From WHSW01 sp963828755 (lineage in GTDB: Bacteria > Actinomycetota > Thermoleophilia > Solirubrobacterales > 70-9), in assembly GCA_963828755.1 (NCBI GenBank), contig CAWHFY010000014.1, positions 1-64,000 of the forward strand: a DNA stretch of 64,000 nucleotides, written 5' to 3'. The notes under the pieces are model-generated. The model had not been told where the DNA came from. It saw only the letters and a program-made list of their open reading frames with translations, and did not search any database. The position numbers were made by a program, and so were the translations under genes. Shown here piece by piece: positions 45,671-55,496 of this stretch. How positions within the stretch are numbered: the first letter of the stretch is position 1; each line of letters begins with the position of its first letter.

Positions 45671-46597
45671 CGGCTGACGTGCCCGACGGCGTCGAGCGCG
45701 ACTACCCGCTCGCCCGGCTGACCACGGTGCGCGCCGGCGGCGCGGCGGAGCTCTTCGCCCGCCCAACGACCGAGGACGAGCTGGTCGAGCTGCTGGCCTG
45801 GGCCGCCGAGCGCGGCGTGGAGGTCGAGGTGATCGGCTCCGGCTCGAACCTGCTGGTCGCCGACGGCGGCGTCGGCGGCCTGGTCATCAAGCTCGCCGGC
45901 GAGCTCGCCGGCGATCGAGCGCGACGGCACCACGATCGTCTGCGGCGGCGGCGTCCGCCTGCCCTCGGCGGCGGCGAAGATCGCCGGCTGGGGGCTGACC
46001 GGGCTCGAGTTCGGGATCAACATCCCCGGAACGGTGGGCGGCGCGGTGCGGATGAACGCGAACGCCTACGGGGGCGAGCTCGCGCGGGCGCTCGACTGGG
46101 TCGACGTCTGCACCGCCGCCGGGGTCGAGCGCCGCCGCCCCGACCAGCTCGGCTTCTCCTACCGGCGCTCCAACCTCGAACCCGGACAGGTGGTCTCGCT
46201 CGCCTCGTTCGAGCTCAGCGAGTCCGAGCCGGAGGCGGTCAAGGCAACCCTCGCCGAGATGCGCGCGAAGCGCCGCGAGGCGCAGCCGTCCGGGATCAAG
46301 ACCTTCGGCTCGACCTTCAAGAACCCCGACGACGAGCGCGCCGAGGGCCGCACGGCCGGGCAGCTGCTCGAGGCGGCGGGCTGTCAGGGGCTGACGGTCG
46401 GGGGCGCGCGGCTGTCGCCCAAGCACGCCAACTTCGTCGAGAACGCCGGCGAGGCGACGACCGCCGACGTGCTCGCGGTGATGTCCGCGGGCCGCCGCGC
46501 CGTCTACGACCGCTTCGGGGTCGTGCTCGAGCCCGAGGTCCAGGTGCTCGGCGAGCCCGAGTGGCCCGCCGACTGGGAGCTGGAACCCGGGCGCTGA
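45667..46597 (+). CDS. murB: UDP-N-acetylenolpyruvoylglucosamine reductase (one frame break)
   Basis: NADPH/FAD enzyme completing UDP-MurNAc. The FAD-binding part has LTTVRAGGAAELFARPTTEDEL and GSGSNLLVADGGVGGLVIKL (about 59-78). A +1 break near 45909 leads to AAKIAGWGLTGLEFGINIPGTVGGAVRMNANAYGGE. The catalytic Ser lies in FGSTFKNP (about 46310), and KHANFVEN near the end is also conserved. Repaired length is about 310 residues. The GTG overlaps the murC stop. Confidence 0.9.
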
Positions 46598-46635
46598 GGG
46601 CAGGAGCCCAGGCTCGCGGGGTGAACTGAACCCTG

Positions 46636-47634
46636 ATGAGCCGAGCCCGGGCCAGCACCCCTGCCGCCAAGCGCCGCGCCGGCGCCCGCGCCTCGGCCTC
46701 CCGCACCGCCAAGCCCCGTCGCAGCTCCGCGGCGACCGCGCCCCGGCGGGCCCCGGCCAAGCGCGCCGCGGCCAAGCGCGCCACGAAGCGCGCCACGCCC
46801 AAGCGGACCGCCAAGCGCCGCCGGGCGACCGCGGCTCGCCGACCGCCGCGCCGGCCGACCGCCCGCCGCCGGCGCCGCGGCTTCAGCCGCCCGCGGCCCC
46901 TGCGCGCCCTGGGCCGGGGGTTCACCGCGCTCTCATGGCGCTACCGGTTCAGCATCGTCGTGATCCTCGCCGCGAGCCTGGCCGCCGGGTACTTCTTCTG
47001 GCTGCGCGACTCGTCGCTCGTCGCGGTCAACAACGTCGATGTGGTCGGCGTGACCAGCGGCGACCGCGAGCAGATCGTCGGCGAGCTGACCCGGATCGCC
47101 GAGCAGCAGACCACCCTGCACGTGGACCCGAGCGAGATCGAGCGGGCGGCCGGCCGCTTCCCGACGATCGCCGGGGTCAGCGTCGACCCGAACTTCCCCC
47201 ACGGCATGCGGATCGAGATCACCGAGCGCCCGCCGGCGCTGATCGTGAAGTCCGGCGGCGACGAGCTGGCTGTCGCCGCGGACGGCACCCTGCTCACCGG
47301 GGTACAGGCGGCCGATCCGGACTCGCTGCCGTCGCTCGAGCTCGAGCAGCTCCCGACGGGGGCGAGGCTCAGCGGCGAGCCGCTCCAGGAGGCGCTGGTG
47401 CTCGGCGCCGCGCCACCGCCGCTGGCGCCGCTGATCGAGGGGGTTCGCGTCGACGAGGACTACGGGGTGGAGGTGACCCTGCGCGGCGAGATCCCGATCC
47501 GCTTCGGCAGCGGCGCGAGCGCGGAGCAGAAGTGGGCCGCGGCGGCCGCCGTGCTCGCCGATCCGAAGCTCGACGCGCTCACCTACGCCGACGTCAGGGT
47601 GCCCGAGCGCCCGACGGTGGGCGGCGCGGGCTGA
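46636..47634 (+). CDS. ftsQ: FtsQ/DivIB division protein with histone-like basic tail
   Basis: A bitopic divisome scaffold of 332 residues. The first 85 residues are almost only Ala, Arg, Lys, Thr and Pro (for example AKRAAAKRATKRATPKRTAKRRR), like histone H1 tails. A TM helix follows (FSIVVILAASLAAGYFFWL, about 102-120). The POTRA domain begins VAVNNVDVVGVTSGDREQIVGEL, and FPTIAGVSVDPNFPHGMRIEITERPPAL is the family's beta-sheet core. It comes 38 bases after murB. Confidence 0.85.
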   Translation: MSRARASTPAAKRRAGARASASRTAKPRRSSAATAPRRAPAKRAAAKRATKRATPKRTAKRRRATAARRPPRRPTARRRRRGFSRPRPLRALGRGFTALSWRYRFSIVVILAASLAAGYFFWLRDSSLVAVNNVDVVGVTSGDREQIVGELTRIAEQQTTLHVDPSEIERAAGRFPTIAGVSVDPNFPHGMRIEITERPPALIVKSGGDELAVAADGTLLTGVQAADPDSLPSLELEQLPTGARLSGEPLQEALVLGAAPPPLAPLIEGVRVDEDYGVEVTLRGEIPIRFGSGASAEQKWAAAAAVLADPKLDALTYADVRVPERPTVGGAG

Positions 47635-47825
47635 GGTCACCTGATTCGCCCGAACCTCGACCCAGGGTTTAGGCTTTAGGAAATATGTGAACCCTCGATC
47701 CAGGGTCAAGACTTACGGCCCTGCATGATTCCGTGCCACCCCTGGCGGGTTTGATTGACACGGGAGCGGCGATGCCCTACCGTCGCGTTCACGTCTAGCC
47801 TGCATAGAGCGGAAAACGCTCAAGT
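47635..47825 (+). promoter_or_regulatory. ftsZ upstream regulatory region with a direct repeat and a sigma-70 promoter
   Basis: This is the only long gap in the division cluster. Two copies of GAACC(C)TCGA[C/T]CCAGGGT lie at 47652-47668 and 47689-47706, 37 bases apart. The second contains the inverted repeat ACCCT-N6-AGGGT. Downstream, TTGACA (47755-47760), a 17-base spacer and TACCGT (47778-47783) form a promoter. A small stem GAGCG/CGCTC (47807-47821) lies just before the first ATG. The repeats look like operator sites for an unknown regulator. Confidence 0.55.
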
Positions 47826-47876
47826 ATGCCTTCAGGTTCGGACGGAACAACAGGGTCAACTTCAGGAACGGGAGAA

Positions 47877-48962
47877 ATGGTCGAGTCGTCCTATCTCGCG
47901 GTGATCAAGGTCGTCGGAGCCGGTGGCGGAGGCACGAACGCGGTCAGCCGCATGGTCGATGCCGGGCTCAAGGGCGTCGAGTTCATCGCCATCAACACCG
48001 ACGTTCAGGCGCTCCAGTCCTGCGAGGCGGACATCAAGCTCGCCGCCGGGCACAACCTCACCCACGGCCTCGGCGCCGGGGCCAACCCCGACGTCGGCGC
48101 GGGCGCTGCAGCGGAGTCGCGCGACGACATCAAGGAGGCGCTGAAGGGCGCCGACATGGTCTTCGTCACCGCGGGCGAGGGCGGCGGCACCGGCACCGGC
48201 GCCGCCCCGGTGATCGCCGAGATCGCCAAGGAGGAGATCGGCGCGCTGACCGTGGGCGTGGTCACGAAGCCGTTCGAGTTCGAGGGCAACCGCCGCATGC
48301 AGCAGGCCCTCGACGGGATCGACAAGCTGCGCGCCAAGGTCGACACCCTGATCATCGTCCCGAACCAGAAGCTGCTCGAGGTCGTCGAGCGCCGGACCTC
48401 CGTTCAGGAGGCCTTCCGGATGGCCGACGACATCCTGCGCCAGGGCGTCCAGGGGATCACCGACCTGATCACCACGCCGGGCCAGATCAACCTCGACTTC
48501 GCCGACGTCCGGACCGTCATGGCGGACGCCGGCTCGGCGATGATGGGCATCGGGACCGCCGCCGGCGAGAACCGCGCCCAGGAGGCGGCCCGGATGGCCG
48601 TCAACTCCCCGCTGATGGAGGAGTCGATCGAGGGCGCCACCGGCATGCTCCTCAACTTCACCGGCTCCGAGGACCTGAACCTGTTCGAGGTCAACGAGGC
48701 GGCCGACATCGTCGTCTCGACGGCCGACAAGGGCGCCAACATCATCTTCGGCACCGTGATCGACCCGTCGATCGGCGACGAGGTCCGGGTGACCGTGATC
48801 GCGACCGGGTTCGAGGGCCGCGAGACGCTGGCCCGCAAGCCGATCCAGGTGCGCGAGCGCGGGCGTCAGCGGCGCGTCGGCGGGCTCGCCGATCGCGAGC
48901 GCCGCGAGCTCCAGGTCTCGGACGACGACATCGACGTCCCGCCCTTCCTGCGCGGCAGCTGA
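47877..48962 (+). CDS. ftsZ: Cell division GTPase FtsZ
   Basis: Tubulin-like GTPase forming the Z-ring. The N-terminal domain has SYLAVIKVVGAGGGGTNAVSRM and the GTP signature GEGGGTGTGAAPVIAEIAK (about residues 102-120). NPDVGAG and the synergy loop NLDFADVRTVMADAG are present. The C-terminal peptide DDDIDVPPFLRGS matches the usual FtsA/SepF-binding tail. ATG 47877 is preferred because GGGAG precedes it and the conserved N-terminus starts right after; ATG 47826 would add 17 Ser/Gly/Thr residues and lacks a Shine-Dalgarno. Confidence 0.96.
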   Translation: MVESSYLAVIKVVGAGGGGTNAVSRMVDAGLKGVEFIAINTDVQALQSCEADIKLAAGHNLTHGLGAGANPDVGAGAAAESRDDIKEALKGADMVFVTAGEGGGTGTGAAPVIAEIAKEEIGALTVGVVTKPFEFEGNRRMQQALDGIDKLRAKVDTLIIVPNQKLLEVVERRTSVQEAFRMADDILRQGVQGITDLITTPGQINLDFADVRTVMADAGSAMMGIGTAAGENRAQEAARMAVNSPLMEESIEGATGMLLNFTGSEDLNLFEVNEAADIVVSTADKGANIIFGTVIDPSIGDEVRVTVIATGFEGRETLARKPIQVRERGRQRRVGGLADRERRELQVSDDDIDVPPFLRGS

Positions 48963-48987
48963 GCCGCAGCTCCCAGCGCTGACGGGC

Positions 48988-48993
48988 TAGCCT
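48988..48993 (+). promoter_or_regulatory. TANNNT -10 box (TAGCCT) for gcvT
   Basis: TAGCCT ends 7 bases before the GTG start at 49001. Confidence 0.5.
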
Positions 48994-49000
48994 GGGCGCC

Positions 49001-50122
49001 GTGGAAGCCTCCGCGGCGCTCCGGCGCACCCCTCTCTACGACGCGCACGTCACCGCCGGCGCGCGCCTGGTCCCGTTCGCGGGCTGGGAGATGCCGGTCC
49101 AGTACGAGGGCGTGAGCGCCGAGCACCTCGCGGTGCGCTCAGGGTGCGGGGTGTTCGACGTCTCGCACATGGGCGAGATCGAGACCGCCGGCCCGGGCGC
49201 GCTCGAGCTGCTGCAGCGGCTGCTCTCCAACGACGTCGCCAAGCTCGAGCCCGGCGGCTCGCAGTACTCGCTCCTCTGCCGCGACGACGGAGGAGTGCTC
49301 GACGACCTGTTCACCTACCGGCTCGCCGACGACCGCTACCTGACGGTCACCAACGCCGCCAACCACGAGCGCGACCTCGCCTGGTTCGCCGAGCACGCCG
49401 CCGACTTCGACGCCGAGGTGACGGACCGCATCGACGACTACGCGATGCTCGCCGTTCAGGGCCCGCGAGCGCGCGCGATCGTCGGCTCGATCCTCGACGG
49501 CGAGCTGCCGGTCAGAATGCGTACCGCCGTGCTGACACGGCGCACGCCCGGACGCGAAGCGGAGGACGTGGCGCGAGATGTTCTCGTCTGCGGGACCGGC
49601 TACACGGGCGAGGACGGGGTCGAGATCCTCACCGCGCCCGAGGCGGCGCCGGCGCTCTGGGACGCCCTGCTCGCCGGTGGCGCGGTGCCGGCCGGCCTCG
49701 GCGCACGCGACACGCTGCGGCTCGAGGTCTGCTTTCACCTCTACGGCAACGACCTCTCCACCGATCGCAATCCGATCGAGGCCGGCCTCGGCTGGGCATG
49801 CAAGGAGGAGACCGGCTTCATCGGCTCCGACGCGGTCGCCCGGGCGCGCGCCGACGGCACCCCGGAGAAGCTCGCGCCCTTCGCGGTCACCGAGCGCGGC
49901 ATCCCGCGCCAGGGCAACGAGGTCCTCGCCGGCGGCGAGCCCGTCGGGAGGGTGACGAGCGGCACCTATTCCCCTTCGCTCGAGCGCGGGATCGGGATGG
50001 CCTACGTGCGGGCCGACCTCGCCGCGCCCGGGACCGACGTCGAGATCGACGTGCGAGGCCGCGTGCGCCCGGCGCGCATAGAGTCCAAGCCCCTCTACGA
50101 CCCAGACCGAACGGAGCCCTGA
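49001..50122 (+). CDS. gcvT: Glycine cleavage T protein (aminomethyltransferase) with an inserted repeat
   Basis: Transfers the methylene group from the H-protein to tetrahydrofolate, releasing ammonia. It is 373 residues. LRRTPLYDAHVTAGARLVPFAGWEMPVQY is the family start, and SGCGVFDVSHMGEI is at about 47-60. LAVQGPRAR, CGTGYTGEDGVEI (about 197-209) and DTLRLEVCFHLYGNDL (about 234-249) also match. Residues about 179-193 (RRTPGREAEDVARDV) are encoded by the 36-bp dispersed repeat and have no counterpart in the usual GcvT alignment. The frame stays open through it. The GTG start has a leaderless-type box. Confidence 0.93.
   Translation: MEASAALRRTPLYDAHVTAGARLVPFAGWEMPVQYEGVSAEHLAVRSGCGVFDVSHMGEIETAGPGALELLQRLLSNDVAKLEPGGSQYSLLCRDDGGVLDDLFTYRLADDRYLTVTNAANHERDLAWFAEHAADFDAEVTDRIDDYAMLAVQGPRARAIVGSILDGELPVRMRTAVLTRRTPGREAEDVARDVLVCGTGYTGEDGVEILTAPEAAPALWDALLAGGAVPAGLGARDTLRLEVCFHLYGNDLSTDRNPIEAGLGWACKEETGFIGSDAVARARADGTPEKLAPFAVTERGIPRQGNEVLAGGEPVGRVTSGTYSPSLERGIGMAYVRADLAAPGTDVEIDVRGRVRPARIESKPLYDPDRTEP
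49540..49575 (+). repeat. Dispersed GC-rich repeat, copy B, inside gcvT
   Basis: Thirty-six bases, from GCGCACGCCCGG to GGACGTGGCGCG, match copy C (59745-59780, minus strand) at 35 of 36 positions. It is in frame in gcvT. The identity is far above what base composition explains. Confidence 0.7.
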
Positions 50123-50123
50123 C

Positions 50124-50517
50124 TTGGCCGAGGAGACCTACCCAGACGATCTCAAGTACCACCCCGAGCACGATTGGGCGCGGATCGACGGCGATCAGGC
50201 CGTCTTCGGGATCACCTGGTACGCCCAGGACGCGCTCGGCGAGGTCGTCTTCTGTGAGCCCCCCGACGTCGGCGCGACGGTCGCCAAGGACTCCGCCTAC
50301 GCGGAGGTCGAGTCGGTGAAGGCCGTCTCCGACGTGATCGCGCCCGCTCTCGGGCGAGGTGATCGAGGTCAACGAGGCGCTCGCCGACGCGCCCGAGGCG
50401 ATCAACGAGGACCCCTACGGGGCCGGCTGGCTGGTGAAGGTGAAGCTCAGCGATCCGGCCGAGGCCGACTCGCTGCTCGACGTCGCGGCCTATCGCGCTC
50501 TGCTCGCCGGCGACTGA
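50124..50517 (+). CDS. gcvH: Glycine cleavage H protein (one frame break)
   Basis: Lipoyl carrier that shuttles the aminomethyl group between P and T proteins. It is about 131 residues after repair. YHPEHDWARIDGDQAVFGIT, LGEVVFCEPPDVG and the lipoylation site AEVESVKAVSDV (Lys near residue 66) are clear. A C insertion near 50343 breaks the frame; repaired, the sequence reads PLSGEVIEVNEAL and ends GAGWLVKVKLSD...LLAGD. TTG 50124 lies one base after the gcvT stop. Confidence 0.92.
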
Positions 50518-50596
50518 TCGCGGACGTTTGGACGGGTCCCTCTTGACAACCGCGACGCGGCGGGAGAGGGTATGCGCAATCACCGCTCGGGGGGCG

Positions 50597-50615
50597 GATG
50601 CGCACAACGCGCATC
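50597..50615. other. Perfect inverted repeat
   Basis: GATGCGC, 5-base loop ACAAC, GCGCATC. It sits 33 bases before the likely start of the next gene and could be an operator or an mRNA leader stem. Confidence 0.4.
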
Positions 50616-50647
50616 GTGCCTCGGGAAGACCCGAAGGGATGCAGCAG

Positions 50648-51393
50648 ATGAAGCTGTCCGTAACGAAGCGGCCGTCGCCGGCGATCATCGTCGCCGTGGT
50701 CGCGCTCGCATTTGCAATGGTCGGAACGGCGGTCGCCGGAACCGACGGCCTCAGCGCCAAGCTGACGAAGTCGAAGGTCAAGTCGATCGCGAAGAAGCAG
50801 GCCGACAAGGAGCTGAAGGCGAACGTAAGCGGCTCGCACGTGAACCTCGCCGACAACGCGACCAACGCGACCAACGCGCCAACGCGAAGCGGCCAACGCG
50901 ACGCTCGGCGAGCAACGGCCGAAGTCGTCGCGCCGATCGCGACGCGCTCGTCGCGACGAACGTGTCTCGGTATCGGCTTACGTGACGCGCTGCTGGCGAG
51001 CTCGCCATCACGCGACGACCATCGTGGACGACTGCGACGATCGACGCAACCGGCGACGTCAGCGTCGTCACGGCACGCAGTGCCGACTCCGACGCCGAGC
51101 TCGACACGCCGGCGGTGGCGCCCGTACGTGACGATCATCGACGGCCAGCGGTCGGACACGTGACCGCATCGGCGCCGAGTTCGACACCTCGGCATACGAC
51201 GGCTCGTCGTAGCTCGTCCACAGCGGCTGGTCGGCGGCAGCGTTAGTGACGCGGGAAGCAGTACTTCGCGCAGGTGAACCCGAGCAATGTGCAGTTCTGC
51301 AACCCGCAGCAGATCGGGGTCGCCCTGTACACGGATGCGAACGGCAGCACACTGTCCAACGACAGGTTCCAGCTGACCATCCTCACCAACTAA
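50648..51393 (+). pseudogene. Exported Ala/Thr/Asn-repeat protein, frame-disrupted
   Basis: The first 75 residues are coherent. RPSPAIIVAVVALAFAMVGTAVAGTDGLSAKL is an N-terminal signal/anchor of a kind common in soil actinobacteria, followed by KSKVKSIAKKQADKEL and NATNATN repeats. After about 50880 no frame stays open; a plausible continuation (NATLGEQRPKSS) needs a one-base change. The last 45 codons (QYFAQVNPSNVQFCNPQQIG...TILTN, ending at TAA 51391-51393) are open in another frame. Either the gene is decayed or this stretch is badly sequenced. Function unknown. Confidence 0.45.
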
Positions 51394-51426
51394 GCGCGTG
51401 ATCGGACAGCGGCGCACCCGCCCAAC

Positions 51427-51432
51427 TAACCT
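51427..51432 (+). promoter_or_regulatory. TANNNT -10 box (TAACCT)
   Basis: TAACCT ends 7 bases before GTG 51440. Confidence 0.45.
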
Positions 51433-51439
51433 CGGGCGG

Positions 51440-52070
51440 GTGCATCGCGCCGTCGCCAGGCTCAGCCTCCCGGCCCTCGCCGCCGCCGCGCTCGCGGTCG
51501 GTGGCTGCGGCTCCGATTCGGCCGAGCCGACGACGATCTCGGTCTCGGTCGCCGACCGACGTCGACGACGTCGACGGCTTCGACGCACGACGGGGACCGA
51601 GACGACGACCGGCGGCGGCGGGACGGCAGGCGGGGGCGGGCACGGATCGAATCAGGGCGGTGGCGGCCAGGGCGGCGGTGGCTCGGGCGGCCCCGACGGG
51701 CCAGCCGGGCACGACCGACGCGGTCCGGCGCCGGCAGCGGCTCCGGCGGCCGCGAGCGACGGCGGCGGCTCCGGCGGGCAAAACGGATCGAGACGGCGGC
51801 AACGGCGGCTCCGGCGGGAACCACGGCTGCAAGCCCGGCGATATCTGCAGCGCGACGTCGAACGGCGGCGGCAACCGATCAGCGGCCGGTGCAAACCGAC
51901 GGCACAGGTCGGGAGACGACGGCGTCCGCGGCCCGATGACGCGCGCGGGCCACGGCGGTCGCTCCGTCGCCATCGGACGGCGGCGCAACGCGAGCGTGCG
52001 GCCACGAACTCGGCGCCGCGCAGATCCAGGCGGTCATCCGGCGGCGTCGTCCGCGCGAGGCCCGGCTTAA
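51440..52070 (+). pseudogene. Low-complexity lipoprotein, frame-disrupted
   Basis: GTG 51440 starts a clear lipoprotein signal (LSLPALAAAALAVGGC, Cys near residue 22). Gly/Thr-rich low-complexity sequence follows. A Thr/Ser linker (TSTTSTAST), a Gly-rich run (TTTGGGGTAGGGGHGSNQ) and a Cys-containing end (GNHGCKPGDICSATSNGGG) appear in different frames, so at least two indels are needed to join them. The end is given as the TAA in the last open frame. No function can be assigned. It lies in the gap between gcvH and gcvPA. Confidence 0.4.
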
Positions 52071-52132
52071 CGCTCCGTAATCGGCGGCGCGGCCGAGCCG
52101 CGCTCGCCGGGCGGCCCGCTAGCCTCATTCCG

Positions 52133-53523
<1,391 letters not shown>

Positions 53524-53527
<4 letters not shown>

Positions 53528-55103
53528 CCGAACGCCCACCGGCCACGGCCGAAATCCCCACCGCCGCAGCAGCGCGACCCGGCGGTCACGATCTACGAGC
53601 GCTCGGTCGAGGGTCGCCGCGCCGGCGACCCTGCCGCCGCGCCGGGAGTGCCCGAGCCGCCGCTCGACGAGCTGATCCCGCGCGAAGCTGCTGCGCGAGC
53701 GCGGCCCACAGCTGCCCGAGGTCTCCGAACCCGAGATCGTCCGCCATTACAACCGGATCTCGCGCCGCAACTTCGACCTCGACACCGGCCCGTATCCGCT
53801 CGGCTCGTGCACGATGAAGCACAACCCGCGCCTCAACGAGAAGGTCGCCGCGCTGCCGGGCCACGCCCGCCTGCATCCGGCTCAGGACCCGAAGCGCGCC
53901 CAGGGCGCGCTCGAGCTGATGTGGAACCTGGAGCGGGCGCTGTCGGAGATCACCGGCCTGCCGGAGGTCTCCCTGCAGCCTTCCGCCGGTTCACACGGCG
54001 AGCTCGCCGGGCTGCTGCTCACCCGCGCCTACCACGAGGACCGCGGCGAGCAGCGGACCAAGGTCCTGACCCCGGACACCGCGCACGGCACCAACCCGGC
54101 GACGGTGACGATGGCCGGCTACGAGGTGGTCAAGGTCGAGACCAACGAGCGCGGCGGCGTCGACGTCGACGACCTGCGCGCGAAGGCCTCAGACGACGTC
54201 GCCTGCCTGATGCTGACCAACCCGAACACGCTCGGCCTCTTCGACGAGAACATCGCCGAGATCGCCTCGATCGTCCACGACGTCGGCGGCACCCTCTACT
54301 ACGACGGCGCCAACCTGAACGCGATCATGGGCTTCACGCGCCCGGGCGACATGGGCTTCGACATCGTCCACCTCAACCTCCACAAGTCGTTCAGCCAGCC
54401 GCACGGGGGAGGGGGACCGGGCTCCGGCCCGATCGCGGTCTCCGACCGGATCGCACCATTCCTGCCTGCGCCGCGGATCGTCCGCGTGGATCAGCCGGCT
54501 CAACAGCGCCGGAACCTCGCCTTCGGCTCGGCGGCGGGCAACGGCGCCGGGCCGAACTTCGACTTCGACTACTCGGCGCCGAAGTCGATCGGGCGCCTGC
54601 GGGGGTTCCAGGGCAACTTCGGCGTCTTCGTGCGCTCCTACGCCTACATCTCGAGCCTCGGCGGCGACGGCCTTCGCGACGCCTCCGAGACCGCGGTCCT
54701 GAACGCCAACTACCTGCTCGCGAAGCTGCGTTCCGGGCGCGCCGGCAAGTACCTGCCGCTCGCCTTCGACCGCACCCCGATGCACGAGTTCGTCCTCTCG
54801 GGCGCGCCCGCGAAGCGGGAGCTCGAGGTCCGCACGCTCGACGTCGCCAAGCGCCTGCTCGACTACGGCTTTCACCCGCCGACGATCTACTTCCCGCTGC
54901 TCGTCGACGAGGCCCTGATGGTCGAGCCGACCGAGACCGAGACGCGGGAGTCGCTGGATCGGCTCGCCGAGGCGATCGAGGAGATCCTCGCCGAGGCGGA
55001 GGAGGACGCCGGGATCCTGCGACAGGCGCCGTACACGACGCCGGTCCGTCGCCTCGACGAGGCTGCGGCGAGCCGCAAGCCGACGATCCGCCAGCCGCTC
55101 TAG
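53524..55103 (+). CDS. gcvPB: Glycine dehydrogenase (decarboxylating) subunit 2 (two frame breaks)
   Basis: PLP-bearing subunit of the P protein. The N-terminal 55 residues are split by +1 breaks near 53565 and 53684; repaired they read TIYERSVEGRRAG, LLRERGPQLPEVSE. The remainder is intact: RRNFDLDTGPYPLGSCTMKHNP, QPSAGSHGELAGLLL, TPDTAHGTNPATVTMAGYEVV. The PLP-Lys motif is HLNLHKSFSQPHGGGGPGSGPI, and YLPLAFDRTPMHEFVLSG is in the C-terminal domain. Repaired length is about 526 residues. No lipoamide dehydrogenase gene is present here. Confidence 0.93.
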
Positions 55104-55117
55104 CGCCCGAGCAGTAC

Positions 55118-55429
55118 CTAGGCGACCGCGCGCCGCAGCGGCGGATGCGACCGGGCGACCACCTTCGGCAGCGACGCTCGGCGCTGTGCTTGTGCGTAGC
55201 GCGCCCGAAGCAGATCGACGAGCTCGCTCGTGTGGCGAAACGGGTCGGCGATCACGGCCCCACGCTCGAGCGCGATCGCGGCCCTCAGCTCGCCCCCGAC
55301 CTCCGCGACCAGCAGCGGTCCCGCCGGAACGGCGACCGAATCGCGCCCGGCGAGCCGGCGCAGCGCGGCGTCGTCGTCGCCGGAAGCCATGCGGATTGAA
55401 ATCGGTTCAATTGAGCGAATGATTGACAT
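55118..55429 (-). CDS. Small protein, unknown (acetyltransferase-fragment-like)
   Basis: 103 residues. The pattern ISIRMASGDDDAALRRLAGRDSVAVPAGPLLVAEVGGELRAAI resembles the first two strands of a GNAT domain (receptor helix, then xxVAExxGxxxGAI), but the acetyl-CoA loop that should follow is missing. The C-terminus (TSELVDLLRARYAQAQRR) is a short amphipathic helix. Such stand-alone mini-GNAT-like proteins occur in related bacteria, with no known function. ATG 55429 is divergent from the MocR-type gene over 67 bases. Confidence 0.55.
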   Translation of the reverse strand: MSIIRSIEPISIRMASGDDDAALRRLAGRDSVAVPAGPLLVAEVGGELRAAIALERGAVIADPFRHTSELVDLLRARYAQAQRRASLPKVVARSHPPLRRAVA

Positions 55430-55496
55430 GATGCCCTCGTCTGAGTAGTCTCTGGCGTGCTTTTTCGCAGGATAACCACGGTGTATCACTAGATCA

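Noticed and set aside
46636..46890. The FtsQ basic tail as a separate histone-like gene
   Set aside because: The Lys/Ala/Arg repeats run in one open frame directly into the FtsQ TM helix and POTRA domain, with no internal stop.
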